Source: Astrocystis sublimbata (lineage: Eukaryota > Ascomycota > Sordariomycetes > Xylariales > Xylariaceae). From it: DNA of 64,000 bases. The stretch covers positions 1-64,000 of the forward strand of contig JAJNNY010000058.1 in the NCBI GenBank assembly GCA_022453515.1, in the 5' to 3' direction. The notes under the pieces are model-generated. The model saw nothing but the letters and a program-made list of their open reading frames with translations. It searched no databases and was not told where the DNA came from. Both the position numbers and the translations under genes were made by a program. Of this stretch, positions 27,692-40,656 are shown one piece after another; position 1 is the stretch's first letter, and each line of letters begins with the position of its first letter.

Positions 27692-30600
27692 ATGTCGTGG
27701 GCGCTTAAGTTGCCTGTGACAGCGAACCAGTTCATCCAATCAACAAATCCAGACTATGTTTGGAGGGGTGTGGGGTAGGGTATCGCATGCACGTCACAGA
27801 AAGATTGCCCAGCTCGCCCAGTTAGAGCTTGCCTACCCCTCCATCTCTGCTAGCACACAGCTCAACTACCATAGTAGACAGGCAAACCGCGACCCTTGAT
27901 TGGCCTTGGAGCACCGGCATGTCAGGCGCTTAAATAGCGGGGCAGGAGTATGTCCTCGTACCTACCTAAGGTACTTACTTACCTAGGCAGGCGAGGCAGG
28001 TCGCGACTTTTCTTTCATGCCATGGCCCCCGCTAGCGATGCAATTCCCGGGATTCTGGGATGAGATCGTGTCTGGCCAATCACATGCCCTGTCTGGATGC
28101 AGGAAGGTACCTAAGGTAAGGTGTACGAGTATGCTATGCTATGCTCTGAGCGAGGATCCGATGCTGTGTTGTTTTGGCCTAGTTGTTACGCGTCTGTTTG
28201 CAGGTACGGTTTAGTTAGCTTTTTCACTTTGAGACCGGGTGCTGTTCCTTACCTTGGCCACCTACCTACGCAATATGTACTATTTGCTGATTCAGAGGTC
28301 GTACCATCTTGGGGACCATGTGTGAAGAGATTACGAGTACTCGAATTGCAGCCAATCCACGAGGTTTCGGGGTTTATACGTACGTACGTTACCTGAGGCA
28401 AACACATATTTAATGGGACAAATGAGGTTGAGTTAGGCGCTGGTGCGTTGTAGGACAACAACAGCAACCAATGCAAGACAATGTCGCACTTGGGCTAATT
28501 AGGTGCCAATGTTTCTCGGCTCCAAATGCCGAGTTGAGTTCTAACTTGCACTTTGTCTACTTTCTATGCAATACGGTGCTCTTGTTTATTTGCCTTTTTA
28601 CGTCTAAGATGGACCGGGGGGGCGTGGGAGAATAAAAGAATGGAAGCCTAAAAGTGCACTTTTGATGAAGACGACTATGGGATTGGCGTGGCTTGCCCTG
28701 CTTACATGGTACAAGTACAAATATGTGTGCATGGCATGTAGGTATGTGGGTTTGGGGGCCGAAAAGATTGAGGGATTCATGACTCTATGCCTTCCCGCGA
28801 TCCATCCATACACAGAGCAATGCCTCGGTACCTAGCAAAGTCGCTTAACCTTGCCTCTCTGCGCCTCAGTAGGTATGCGAATCGGCGAAATTAACCGAGT
28901 CCTGGGAAGATAGGCCGAGACTGTCGAACTCCTTCCAATCCAATCTTCCTCCCTAACATGTCGGTCAGGTCAATTAGTCTTTGCGGCAACGTTCAACAAA
29001 ATATACTAGTACTCGAATAAAACTATAGACACAGGGGGAAAGAAAGAAAAGGAAAAGGGAAAGTAGCCGAGCCGACAGGAGATCATGACGCACATCGTCA
29101 TCATCTACCTCTCTTGTCTTAGATCCCGGCTGGCTGACCGACAGAACTGGCCTATCCGCTGCGTGCGATCACTGAATACTACACTGCACTGCAGTACGCT
29201 TATTCTATCCTGACCTATATGGATCTGCTTGCTGCGCTCGCGTGGTTTGCGAAAAGTAAATCACGGCAGATGGGCTCCTCAACGAGAAGAGATGAGGTGT
29301 GGTATTGTAGGTATTAGGGGGGTAATAGAGAAGAAGAAGAAAAGTGCATAATATCACTTAGTGTATAAGTAGTAGGAAGTGCCGCCTAGGTAATTATCAT
29401 CGCCAGCACTATTAGGCCTGTCAGCCAAACGGAACGCGTGAAATCAACGCAAGGAATTGATACATATAGCTAGTGTGAAGATTCGGTCTAGAAGGAAAAG
29501 AAGGAAAAGAAAGTTTGCCGTGACAGCCAGTCAGACTCGGTATTGCCAAATTCTCCCCTCCCTGGGGCAAGAACCAACAATTACAACCTGGCCAATCAGA
29601 GCTACGTATCCGCATGTAGGTCACGTAACAATACTTCTTACTTACCTACCTGAACAAGCAAAACACGTTTTACAAGTGGGCTACCTAAGTCATATGTGTG
29701 TTTATGCGTTTTTTTTTTCCTTCTCGTTTCGTTTCGTTATGTTCTCCTGTATGTTAGAAGCACCTGTACATCAGAAGCAGACATGCGTGAGTTAGGTGGA
29801 TACGAGAGGCAAACAACCACGAATTGGGTCGGTCACAAGGTGAAGTGTATGTATGTATGTAAGCAGTGGCACAAGCAGACAGACCCATCATATCCATATC
29901 AGATGGGTCCAGGAGGGAGGCAAACCACACAGATGCCTGAAGTTGACCGAAACCAAGACCGAAATACGCAGAGAGGGAGAGAGAAATCATGCAAGCACTT
30001 TAACGTCCCCCTGTTATTGTTTGTTTATTTGATTCTAGTTTGCGTGTTCATTTGCTGCTTCTCTGTTCTGTTGGTAAGGTGGTTGGTTGGGTTAGTATAC
30101 TACATATGCATACCTAGGTAGGTAGATAGAGATGCGTTGTGGTATGTATGGGTATGGGTAGTGACGCGCGAACGAGCGAATGAACGGCCTTGAGCTATGA
30201 ACTCGGCATAACAAACAGAGATAGAACAGACCTCTTTGCATTGTTATTGACACGTACTGATAGATAGCTTGCTGACCTAGGTAGCTTAGCAGCAGCAGCT
30301 CGGGAGGTTGGTTAGACGCAGCTCTGCTTTAGCTGGCTAGCTGGCCTGGCCGCATGTGAGGTCGCGTTTTGGTCTCCTCTTCGCTGCAGTAGGTGCTATG
30401 CAAATAGGCTGCCGACGCATACTACAACGACAAGAAAGAGAGAAGGAAAGAAAAAAACAGGAAAACGGGCAACCTGATTCGACGAGTCGTATTCCGTCTT
30501 GTTTACCTGTTCTCCCTCGGTATAGTAAGTGCCTGACCCGTCGGTGTGAGAGGTATGTATGGATGTACACAGCAAATAGCGTATACATAGGCAACGAATC

Positions 30601-31498
30601 GGGGTGAGTCACCGCTGCAGGTGAAAGTGCAAGAAACTAACAGGCAGCCGAAGGATTGCGGCAAAAATGACATTGGCATTTGCGCATGTAGTCAGTTGGA
30701 TGCAGAGGAATGGATGGGTGGATATGGGATATCATTGGAGTAATTCTCTCGCTCTGTCTCTCTGCGTCTACATGGGCAGTCCCACGCGCACGAACCCTGC
30801 CACTCCTAAAGTAGGCTGAGGTATGCGTACATGCGTCGGCCAAACAACCAATGGGTGCGAATGCTTCCTGGCAAAGACCACTCACACTCACACACACCTT
30901 ACATTCACACCCTCCATCCCAGCCCCCTCTCTTCGACATCTTTGTGCCCTTGCCTCTCCCTCAAGTCTTCGAGGGGAGAAATCTTGTAATCTCCCTGTCC
31001 AGTCCTGTCCAGTCCTGCCCCGTCCCGTTTCCCAGCACTTGAATCAGGGACCCATTAAACATAAATAGAAAATAAACACGAGGTGGCAAGCAACAACCCC
31101 ATTCCCAACTTCTGCCTGCCGTGGTATCGTGAAGCTTGGGAAACTCTGGTTGCGAGACGCCGCCCAGCAACGCCGTGCTGAAGAACTCCTCCGACACCGA
31201 AACGCTGTTGCTGACGTGGAAATACAATGTCGTATGATAAAAGCCGTAAACGTAATTCGTAACTGGTCCCCATTCCCCTGCTCTATGTTTGTGAGGATGG
31301 AGTGACCGGGTTAAGATGAATGTCGTAGATTTTAGGTCGTGGCAATCGTTCGGACCTTGAAGTCAAAGGTGGCAGCAAGTATGATTCAAACAAATGAGAG
31401 AAAGAATATGAGTCGGTAACTGGCGCAGCTGGGTAGATCAGTGGAAGCCTTGGTGGCTTCGTCAAGATCACTGGAGCCTCTATTAGATCGGGTGTAGG

Positions 31499-32368
31499 TC
31501 ACGCTACGACCTTGGTTGTCTCCGCGGGCGCCTCAGCTGGTATCGAAGTGGATGGAGGAGGAGCCACCGCCGCTGCCTCCGTCGCCGCCTCCGTCTTGAC
31601 TTCTGTCTTTTCCTCCGCCTTTACCACGGCCTTTGCCGTTCCCGTCACCGCTGCTGCCAGTTTTTGGCAGTTTTCTGCATGCGTCTTCCTCCGCTTGCCT
31701 TTGGGTGCTGGGCTCATCCTTGGCGTGAAGGTGACGGTCCGCGTCACAACCTCCCGGATATGCCGCACACTCTTGCTTGTCGGCTTGTGTGCTCGGCAAT
31801 CTTGAGAGTAGCGAGCCTTCAGGGCTGCATCCCAGTCAAAGGGCGATCGCACTGATCGTGAGCTGAACGGTGACCGTATTGTGGCGCTCATGGGTGAGTC
31901 TGTGATAGACACTGCTGGTGATGATGGGACGTTCAGGCCTGGGTACGACGTCACATTCATGGGTGGCGCAGACATGGGCTGATTGGCATAAGGGCTCCGG
32001 GGAATGGCCACGGGCGAGCTGTGGCCACCGCACTTGCACGAGCAGTCTGTTTCGGTACTGCTCGCCGTGGATGGCGGCGAGTCGTCTGCCGGGTCTTCCT
32101 CGGGGGTTGAGCTGCCAGATACCGATCTCTTGGCCGGAACAACTGGCGACGGGACTGACATGGCTTTGAGGAAATCCATGTAAGCAGTAGGCGGGCTGAT
32201 GGGTGTCCGGGCACTTCCGGGGAATTCCTCCTTGATGAAAGCTGGTATGGCCGATAGAGGTGTTCTTGCTGAGGCTGAAGCTGAGGCCGAAAGAGCAGAG
32301 AGCTCAGACGGGAAGGTCGCCGTGACGGGCGTCTTCAGCTGCGGAAGCTTTGGCTTTGTGGTCGACAT
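31499..32368 (-). CDS. Conserved-looking disordered protein of unknown function
   Basis: A single exon encodes 289 residues starting with an ATG at 32368. Most of the protein is low-complexity: Ser/Pro/Ala-rich with repeated SP and TP sites (RTPLSAIP, RTPISPP, RSPYANQP, DSPMSATIRSP). Three islands look constrained: AYMDFLKAMS near residue 62, a Cys cluster CSCKCGG, and a basic segment RSVRSPFDWDAALKARY followed by VRHIREVVTRTVTFTPRM and APKGKRRK, the last resembling a nuclear localisation signal. I recall similar TRTVT.TPRM.PAPKGKRRK segments in unnamed Pezizomycotina proteins but cannot verify this here. The C-terminus is Ala/Glu/Lys-rich. The many SP/TP sites suggest proline-directed phosphorylation (inference). 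About 6 kb downstream and 4 kb upstream are free of confident genes. Confidence 0.75.
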   Translation of the reverse strand: MSTTKPKLPQLKTPVTATFPSELSALSASASASARTPLSAIPAFIKEEFPGSARTPISPPTAYMDFLKAMSVPSPVVPAKRSVSGSSTPEEDPADDSPPSTASSTETDCSCKCGGHSSPVAIPRSPYANQPMSAPPMNVTSYPGLNVPSSPAVSITDSPMSATIRSPFSSRSVRSPFDWDAALKARYSQDCRAHKPTSKSVRHIREVVTRTVTFTPRMSPAPKGKRRKTHAENCQKLAAAVTGTAKAVVKAEEKTEVKTEAATEAAAVAPPPSTSIPAEAPAETTKVVA

Positions 32369-35300
32369 GATGTGATGACGTTATGAGAAGCGATGAGTAG
32401 TGTGATGGTGGGGTGGTTTATATATCCTCTCCGGGTGATGGGTGATGTTCTCGAAGTCAAGTAAATGACTCCCGGATTGATCAGATACAAGACCGTGGGG
32501 TTTCCTATACACTACGCGCAGAAGTCGCCTTGGATGTTTGCGAAAAGCCGGCACTCCAGAAAGAAGGTCGAGCAGGTGGGATGGGCGAGCAGAGGATATA
32601 AGAATAATATGTGGGTTGATGGCAGGCCGGGGTGATAGTGCCAGGGGTGACCGGGGGCCTGGTTGTAAAACGGCGTGGGGAGTGGCCGCAGAACAAAGCG
32701 AAACGAAACGGAGGCGCCAGACCGACAGGGGAGTAGGCCAGAAGTACCTTGTATCCTGGGCGGCAGTCCGCTTGGGAGGGGCACTAAAAACAAATGTGAC
32801 GGGACCCAGAGAGATGGGTGGGAGGATGGGTGGAGACGGGTGGCCTCGAGACCAGTCAAGGCTTAGTCACGGACAAGTCGCGAATGAGGAATGAGGGATG
32901 GGGGCGGGACGTCGTCGTGTGAGATGGATGTCGTGTTAGTGGTGGGCTGCTGTATCGAAGAATACCTAAGAATATGCCGTGCAGCTAGGTAAGTAAGTCA
33001 CTTCAAGGTTGGTTGGTAAGTGGCTGCGTTGTGCTAGGCAGACTGTCTGTGTCTGTGTCTGGTCTGGCTCTATTTACGAACGCGAACAAGTCCTTGGCGA
33101 TGATGGGACCAGAGGAATAGAGGAGGAATAGAGAAATAGTAGAGGAAGCAGAGCGGCAGGGGTATGCCGTCTTAGTTGCTCTGCCACTGGTGCTCGCTGG
33201 CAGTGGAGCGTCTCGAGGACCAGTCGGCGCGCGCGAAGCCGTGAATCAAGTCGTCGACGGCGGCAAGTGGGTGGATCGATCAGGTCTGCGCTGCGCTGTG
33301 CTGCACTGCACCCTCGACGGACGCACTCGCACGCAACACAAACGCAGATGCAAGTTATCCAGTGTGTAAGTACTAGGTCTGTAGCCGGGCGTGTAAGTCG
33401 CTCTGGCTAGGTATGGCCCGTATGGGTGGGCGTCTTGGTGGGCGTATTGGACGGTGACGCGCGGGATTGGCTGCCGCCTGCAGAGCTGTAGCGGGTGATG
33501 CAGCCACCAATGAGAGAGCCCCAAAGCCACCAAGCTCGGTTTAGGTAGCAACCTTGGGAGGTACCTGGGGGCCTGGGCAGATTAATACCTACTTATTTTG
33601 CTTGCTGTATGTAGGTACGCACTAAATAAAGCAACCTTGGAAGCAATTGAAAGTTCAACCGCGACTCGCTTTGCCTTAGGTAGGTAGGTTGCTCCGTGCT
33701 TTGCTTTGATTTGATTTGGTGTTTATGCTGCTGAGACTTTGTTTTAGCTCATGTCCCTCATGTCCTTCTCGACAATCGTCGACGATTCCAATTCGTGGCT
33801 TACATGAAACAAAGGAGGATTCTCGAGATCTCCGGATTATCAACCACGATCTACTGGTATCTCCTGAAGCAGATCGTCTTGCTGCAGGCTACCAACCAAC
33901 CTAAGGTACGGTATGGCAGTGCTCTACTGTATGAGAGTCCACTGTCTCCGTATATAATATACAGTGCAACCCGTAGTCTGGGTTCTGGGTTATGGGTTAA
34001 AGAAGACTCCTGCGTCCGGAGGTCGTTCGTATGTACTACCCGAACTGGACAAAGCACCGTTAGCAACAGAAATCCCAAAATTTATCTACTATGCTATACC
34101 TGGTACCTAGGTAAGTGTGCTAAGCAGGGACGGAATGGGTTAAGAAACACCATGGGACTAGGAGCACACAATTGCGTTTGGTAGGTAACGCGTTGTTGTA
34201 CAACATACCTTTGGGGAGGGAATCTCTCGAGGGGTGCCCGTGTGCTGTAAGTACCGGCTACAGTACTGTGTTCGTCGCGCGGCCCCCTGGAGGGAAAGCT
34301 GCCTTGGCTGTCGCGGGGTTGCGCTGCGGTGGTGCTGCACTGCTGGGCTCTGTGCCGGGGTCGGGCGGCCTAGCGAGATGAGGACGGTACCTGTTCGGGA
34401 CAAGCACGACAAGGAAATCAATTAAGCGCCGGGACTATTCTCAATCTATAATTAGTACCCCTGTAGCCGCTCACTTTTTGTGACCGTCACCTCCGTCCAC
34501 CATTCATTCACCCTGCCGCGCTCAACCCGATCGAAATTTTGCCACCCAATATCAGCACTAAGATTGAATTTCTGTACTGACCTAGCTGTCTGCCGAGATT
34601 GTTCGCAGCCTCCCTCTCTTCTGTCTCTGCCTTGTCTAAGAAAGGCCCGGGCGAAGTCGTGATCTGCGCGGGCTGGCTGCTGCTGACGAGACAGCTGAAT
34701 ATGTGTGTGGTCTAGAATGGAAGCTGATTGGCCTGGGTAGCGAGAAAGGTGTGCGAGTAGAGGTGCTCATGTGTCCTCGGATGTGTGTGGAGGTGACAAT
34801 AAACGGAAGGGAGAGTACAGTTGAAGGGTTACAACGCGTCGACGTGTGCTGAGGGCCGTTCCGCTCTGTGTGTCTTACTCGAGTCTTGACTCGGACGACG
34901 ACCATGTATATCTGAGCTGACTGGGGGCGTGGTGGTGATGTTCCAATGTTGGCAGCATCACATAACCCCATGGGACATCGAGCCTTTATGCTCCTAGGAA
35001 GATCTCGAGGATCAAAACAAAACATACAAAGACAGCGTAGCACACAGTCTTTCCCGTCGCTCATCAGTCCGCGCTTCGCTTGACTTTCATTCAGCGCGCG
35101 GCTCACCAAACCTCCCTCACTTGGTCTCCGTCTATCTTCACACAATCAGAGCCTGTCTCCATCCATGACTAACCCTGCTCTCGAGGCCCGCGATACCTCC
35201 TTACCCAGAGCGCGCGCCACAAGAGACAGCCATTATCATGGCTAATCCTGACTAAGACATGGTTTGTGGTATTTTTGGCAACTCTGGCAGATTTCGATCG

Positions 35301-36206
35301 AGGGGCGCCAGCTGCCCCAGACTCAGATGATCAGCGCGCGCTTATACACATCCTCTTTCTCAGCTGTCCTGACTGCTGGCCGCATAGGCGGCCTGGCCCG
35401 CTGGGTCGTTGCCGGGCGACAAGTAAACTTGAAAGTGACTGTGTCTCCGTTTTGTTTACTTCTCTGTTCTCGTCGTCCTTCTAAGCGCTATAAGATGTCA
35501 CTTCTGCATTGCTTTTCTGCCAATGGTCAGGGGTGACTGAGCCGCCGAAGCTATGTAAGCGCCCTCAATCCCTTCATTGGCCCAACGCCACTTATTCCAT
35601 CTCCAACAGCTCATCACTCTCGTGCTTCGAATTGCCACGCAGCGCTCTGTCACGGGAAGAGCCGTCGTTTCTAAAAATTATGACAAGATCAAATAATGGC
35701 CACTGCATCGGAGACTACCCCACAATCTGGCTCGGGCCAGGCAAACCGGGCGTAGATCAATCAGCCAAAGGCTCCTGCTTCCACGATACCTTTCCAATAT
35801 CGGCGCAAACTGCGATCTATTTTTACGTCTCACACACTAATCTTAGCCTCGGGGTGTGCTTGATGTCACCAAAGGGTCCAGAGCCATGGCATGGACACAC
35901 TCTGATTGACGACGTCCCACGGGCGAATGGCGAATGAGAGTCGAGCCATTGAATATCTAAGTACGCACTGGCCATTCTAGCCGAGATTTGACGTCCCAGC
36001 TATCGGGGTCGACTTCGATCAAAGCTCATTTTTTCTGTCGTACTTGTCACACAGCTTGGATCTGGCCACCAAATATCGCCGAGTGCTGCCAGGAATATAT
36101 GCGGCAAACATACTAACGGCGATGCCTTGAGACATGAACGATGCCGCTCGTTTGGCTATAGATCCTCTTCCTGCGGGTCGCTATAATTTTCGGTGCCATT
36201 CCTGCA
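32369..36206. other. Gene-poor region upstream of the disordered-protein gene
   Basis: This likely holds the promoter and leader of the minus-strand gene ending at 32368. Open frames are short, overlapping and without recognisable content. ACCTACCTAGG-type elements occur near 32983, 33550, 33683 and 34103. CT-rich patches lie near 34490-34630. Confidence 0.4.
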
Positions 36207-36652
36207 TCAATCATTCGTGATTGTCTCAGGGCAGATACCCCATCTACATACAGCCTGATGGCACAGGGTGGCCTTTCTCTCGGCCCTCGCGTAGACTGCC
36301 CAAGTTGGGTAAAGTTGATAGCCCATGCAGTGCCACCTCTTTGGAGCAGGTTGATCATTCTCGTGCTTGACAATGATGCCACTATTGTGTTTGCTTGATG
36401 TCATCACCAGCCTTGTTTGCGCGCTATCAGCGAACTGGTAGGTGTTCATTTCAAAGCCACGAAGCTTAGTAGCAAAATCTTCCCTCGAGGACAAAATACC
36501 CGAGTTCTCGACCATAGGACATGTCGTACAAGGATATCAGAGCAACATGATTGATTAGAATACGTAGTAGATACCACGTTGATATTCTCAATGTCAACAG
36601 ATAAGCGCCCAAGGCCTGCTTCAATTGGCTTACTAGTAGCAGCCTGAGGCAT
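36207..36652 (-). CDS. Candidate small two-exon gene, unknown function
   Basis: On the minus strand, exon 1 (36575-36652, starting ATGCCTCAGG) and exon 2 (36207-36506) join in frame across a 68-nt intron with a GTATCT donor, CTAAT/CTGAT branch-like sites and a GAG acceptor. The product would be 125 residues, beginning MPQAATSKPIEAGLGRLSVD and including RWHCMGYQLYPTWAVYARAE. No signal peptide or membrane segment is visible and I do not recognise a family. Without splicing there are two shorter ORFs in different frames. The amino-acid composition looks protein-like, which is why I list it, but the surrounding DNA is gene-poor and this may be chance or a decayed gene. Confidence 0.25.
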
Positions 36653-38941
36653 TTATGCCTTGCACTAGAAGATACTCGCCCCCTTACACAATTCACTGGG
36701 CGATGGTCATCGAATCCCGACTCGTTATCTCATAGATGACCGCCTAGCCGACCCTACCAGTGGCCATGAAGCCTGCGACCTACCATCCCTATCGAAATTC
36801 AGCCACCTTGGCTGACGGCTTTTTCATGCAAACCTTCTGCTGGTAAAACTTACTGGGTGCGAATAAGATGATTCTTGCATCGTTTCGGCACGGTCTTGGT
36901 GCGCCATCTCTGGCATGGAGTGACGACTGGCTCACCTCCGCGAGAACCTTCAGTATCGTGTTATCTCACTTGGCAAGAACATTCGGGGTGTGACGAACAA
37001 CCCTTGCTTCACAAGCCTAGCCTCAACTGTTGTCATTTCGTGTCACGAAAACCTCGACATGTTGCGTAGGTTTGTTGTAATGACTGCAAAGGGTAAGAGC
37101 ACACAACAGACGGTAACGGATATCGCGAGGTGAATCGGAGTTACTCAACTGTATGAGCTGTCAAAAGCAGCTTTATGCACCTATGATGAATAACCTGTCA
37201 TCTTCAGAAACTGTGCATTCGGGGTGTCATGCAACGCGTACCGCTCCCTACCTTCGAAAAAGGACTCGACCGACTAAGTCGCCCGAACGCTCCATTTGGG
37301 TCCACGAGCAGCAGTCACTCATCACCTTACGATACCAATCAAAATTCAAGGCCATGTACCTCGGGAAGGGGTTTCGGTTCAGAGAGGTATCTCCTTCCCA
37401 TGGTTTGAGATGAAAGCAACTCCGGGCATAGCCGCTGCAGCTGTATGACCAAGTTGTATACTCGACGCATGACCTGTTTGAAATCATACGTTTGCCGTCG
37501 CGAGGACTCATTCTTCACTCAGTCTCAAAACCGTCCGATCTAATCATGTCCGGAATGCAATGGCCAGCGCTTCCCATCCCTTGATTAAGAGTATCACATG
37601 TCCCCATGAGACCACTCGTGTTGACGGGTGACCACCCGATCGACTCGTAATGACAGGACCTCGAATAAGAGCCACGCCGACATATATGATGCGTCGGCAT
37701 GAAGGGCTTAAGACCCACGCCTTGGCGCTACGTTGCTGGACGTGTTCGCATCCCAAGAGTGCGACCTTGTATGTTGATGATGTACATGTACTTGACTGTC
37801 TTGGCCTGTCTTCTAAAATGACGGTTGAAACAGGTTGGCTTCAGCCCCCTTATGTGGCCGCGGTTGGGGCAGGAAAGTGGTGATACTTTGGGGTTGAAGT
37901 CGGCTCTCATAGCCAATACAAGCGTGACTGATAGTTGTAGGAGTAATGCATCAAAATTGATCATAATGTCTTCTGTCAGCCTAAATGCCAGGATGCCGGT
38001 GCTCGGTGCGACAGCTTTTTGAAGGAAGCTCGCACCACACTGCGTCAATCAATCACATCACAGAGCCACATAGGTCTTTATGGGGTGTTAATACTATGGG
38101 AAAGCTACATCAGAACTATTGGGAGGTACACGGTAAGGACTATGAAACGAAGGGTCAAACTTGCCTCGTCCAGGAGGGTTGCATTGGGGGCACACGAGAC
38201 CGACGAGCCTTCTCATCACTGATCAAACTTGGAATAATACCATAAATCACTCCTGAGGTTAGCTAGTAATTGTTGCTTAGATAGCGATTAGCTGTCGTCA
38301 ACTCCTACGATAAGAAAACACGATTATGGTACTTCATAAGGATTCTCTTAAATGATTTCCTATATTGATTACACACAAAGCTATAGTTGTAGCGCACTGA
38401 AGGATCGTAGTAATTCAAACGGTGGCTCCGCTTGTTGGTTTTGATCTTGGGGGCATGACTCGCTTGTGTCAAATGCGTCAATTAAGAGACAGTTGAAGAA
38501 AGGGATGTCAAACTCCCGATGCGTGCGAAAGAGGCGCTGTCTACTCCAGAGTCGCAATTGTAGGGCTGAGCAATGCCTTATGGGCAGCGTCTATAACTTG
38601 GCTACCCATCCTCCGATACTACTCTAATGCTCGTTTGAAAGATTAGCACAGTCAATCTTAGTGGGCGGTATGACAGGTCTGGGAATCAACACTGTTCAGT
38701 ATGAGGATCAAAACTTGACGGCCCCCAATGTCACTGTGTCGCTTTTGGTGTTTCATACTTTTTATTTCCATTAGCAGGATGCTGAATGAGCTGTTGGTCG
38801 TTGTTCGCAAGATTCGCGATCAGAAGACGCTATTATAATGGTGGCTATCTATACAGGTCGGCTATTGATTCTCTTGATTGAATTCATCCTGTTCTCGTGC
38901 GGTGGATGCTGATTCAAGAAGTAATACAACTTATTATCACC
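36653..38941. other. Gene-poor region before the pseudogene
   Basis: Only short open frames on both strands are present, none recognisable. The composition becomes AT-richer toward 38.2-38.9 kb. Confidence 0.4.
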
Positions 38942-39761
38942 ATGGCGACAAATATGGTCTCAAGCTCAGTCCCTGCTCTTACCACTACATTCACTCCAGC
39001 GCCAGGGTGTCCTAGTTTTTACATGTTTTTTTTGCGACAAGGACGCTTGTACTGCAACTGGATCCTTAGAGGGCAATTCAAGATGCTTTCCAGAATCCAG
39101 CCAATATATTGACCAAGAGGGGTTTTTTTACACTCTCACATACTCGCCCGGTTTATTCTGCCCTTTGGGTATGACAACTGTTGCAAGCAACAATCTATTC
39201 AAAATAGCGACCTGTTGTCACATGTCAGTCTCTTCTAACTATGATGTGTACAAGCCAAACTCATGGACAAATTCAATAGTGGTTTTGACTGGAATTCTGA
39301 TCAAGGGTGCACTGCGACACTCACGAAGGGCACTTTTGTCGTCACAGACTCGAATGGGGGGCTGCCTTCTGCCTTCGCGTTCGGTCCGAGCCAGACAGAC
39401 TCCTTTAACTCCTTCGCCTCCCATAACTATGGGGGTGTGGTATTCGATGGCCCCCCAACGATGATCGCCTACTTGCCGAATATAGTGCTTGCTGGTCAAA
39501 GCAGAGTTGGATGCTTTGGCGATACGAGCAGAGCTTGAAGGCACCCCGGGGGCTGAGACTGGAGCTGGCATAAACGTGACTAAGCCAGAGCTTGAAGTCT
39601 CAGTAGGCCCTCGAGACTTGCTTGGTGTATATGTCAAGAAGAAGGCTGAGTTGGAGGCATCAGTTGGCTCCTATGAGACCGCAAAGACGGCCACGTCTAC
39701 TCATGTACCCTGTCAGCCAAATGTAGTAGATATTACTCACCTGGTGGAGTTAGAGTCTTGA
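38942..39761 (+). pseudogene. Broken gene for a fungal Cys-rich surface/secreted-type protein
   Basis: Pieces of one protein type occur in order but in alternating frames. Frame 2 has SSSVPALTTTFTPAPGC near 38960-39010. Frame 0 has a Cys-rich segment from 39021 with RCFPESSQYID, TYSPGLFCPLGMTT and a CC pair (IATCCHMS) to about 39240. Frame 2 again has GCTATLTKGTFVVTDSNG from about 39300. Frame 0 has a C-terminal tail of AELDALAIRAELEG, KPELEVSVGP and KKAELEASVG up to the stop at 39761. The order (LTTTFTP start, CFP / YSPG-CP / CC motif, beta-rich GCT segment, ELDA-rich tail) matches a common family of uncharacterised filamentous-fungal surface proteins, from memory. The usual membrane segment is not seen. 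At least three frame changes are needed; the first lies at T-runs near 39016-39030, where sequencing error is also possible. Confidence 0.6.
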
Positions 39762-40656
39762 TAATTGTATACTGATGATATAACAACTATGTATACATCA
39801 CCGATTCTAATGTGTATATATAACTGTGTGCAAGGAAAGGGCAAGCGTCTCGCGCCAGACGTCTTATTAAGGATAAAACCATTATATAGAGACAACAATG
39901 TAAATGGAATCCTTTCGAACAATACAACAACAACAACAACGGCTTATTATCATTTGATCAGTTTCGTTGACGTTTCCAAGAGGTCGAAAGCCGATTAGAC
40001 AGCCTTCGAAAGGATTGGTGTATCTGGAGGGTGGTTTCAGACTCCAGCGAGGAAGCTTGTGTACCTAGGTACCTAAGTAGCTTTGATCAACGCCTATAAA
40101 CTTGGTGATGTTGCTTACTTTCCTGGTCGCTGAAACTCGACCCTTCATGACTGCACATCCAAAATCACCGGTTCTTTTACAAAGCAGCGGATTACTCGAA
40201 TATCTCAAGCGATACGGAATACGACCATCGGCAAGAAAAGAGAATCTCATTGGAAAGCATCAGCGAGATTTCGCAGTTCTCACTACTGGAAGTCCAGTAA
40301 ATGACTATTGTAATAGTACAATGGGATGCAAGCGCTCTCGCTATCTAAATACAACAAAGCTCGTACATCATTATGTGCCCTGTATTTACGGTCCAAAGGT
40401 TACTCCGTAATGGGCCAGCACGGGGTCGTGACATAATGGCAAGCATCTATCGGTGTTTGTTAGATCTGAAAGCATATCATTCCCGAGAAAGGTCTTACCT
40501 TTGTGTAAACACATGTTTCACGGTTGTCTTCCACAGTAGAAGCCTCGCGGTACGTTCTCACAGAGTAGCATATCATAGCAATAGCTTCTTCACGCTGGAG
40601 ACGATAATGCGTCTCCGTGTACGTGTTTTTGTCGGGGAAATCATGCCACCGAGCAT
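39762..40656. other. Short intergenic region
   Basis: It holds an ACAACAACAACAACAAC run at 39924-39940 and a GTACCTAGGTACCTAAG element near 40060. A 102-codon open frame at 40102-40410 has no recognisable content. Confidence 0.35.

Larger units (their letters stand above)
25471..31498. other. Six-kilobase gene-poor region upstream of FAN1's 3' end and downstream of the disordered-protein gene
   Basis: No ORF here has recognisable content, and the open frames present are short and overlapping. It holds a run of three 9-nt TTTGCTAGC units (27227-27253), a (TATGTG)n tract (about 27647-27676) followed by a C15 run (27677-27691), and many ACCTACCTAGGTAGGT-type elements (27540, 27960-27990, 28105, 29640, 30110, 30278). 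It may contain long UTRs or noncoding transcripts of the minus-strand gene at 31499-32368. Confidence 0.4.
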
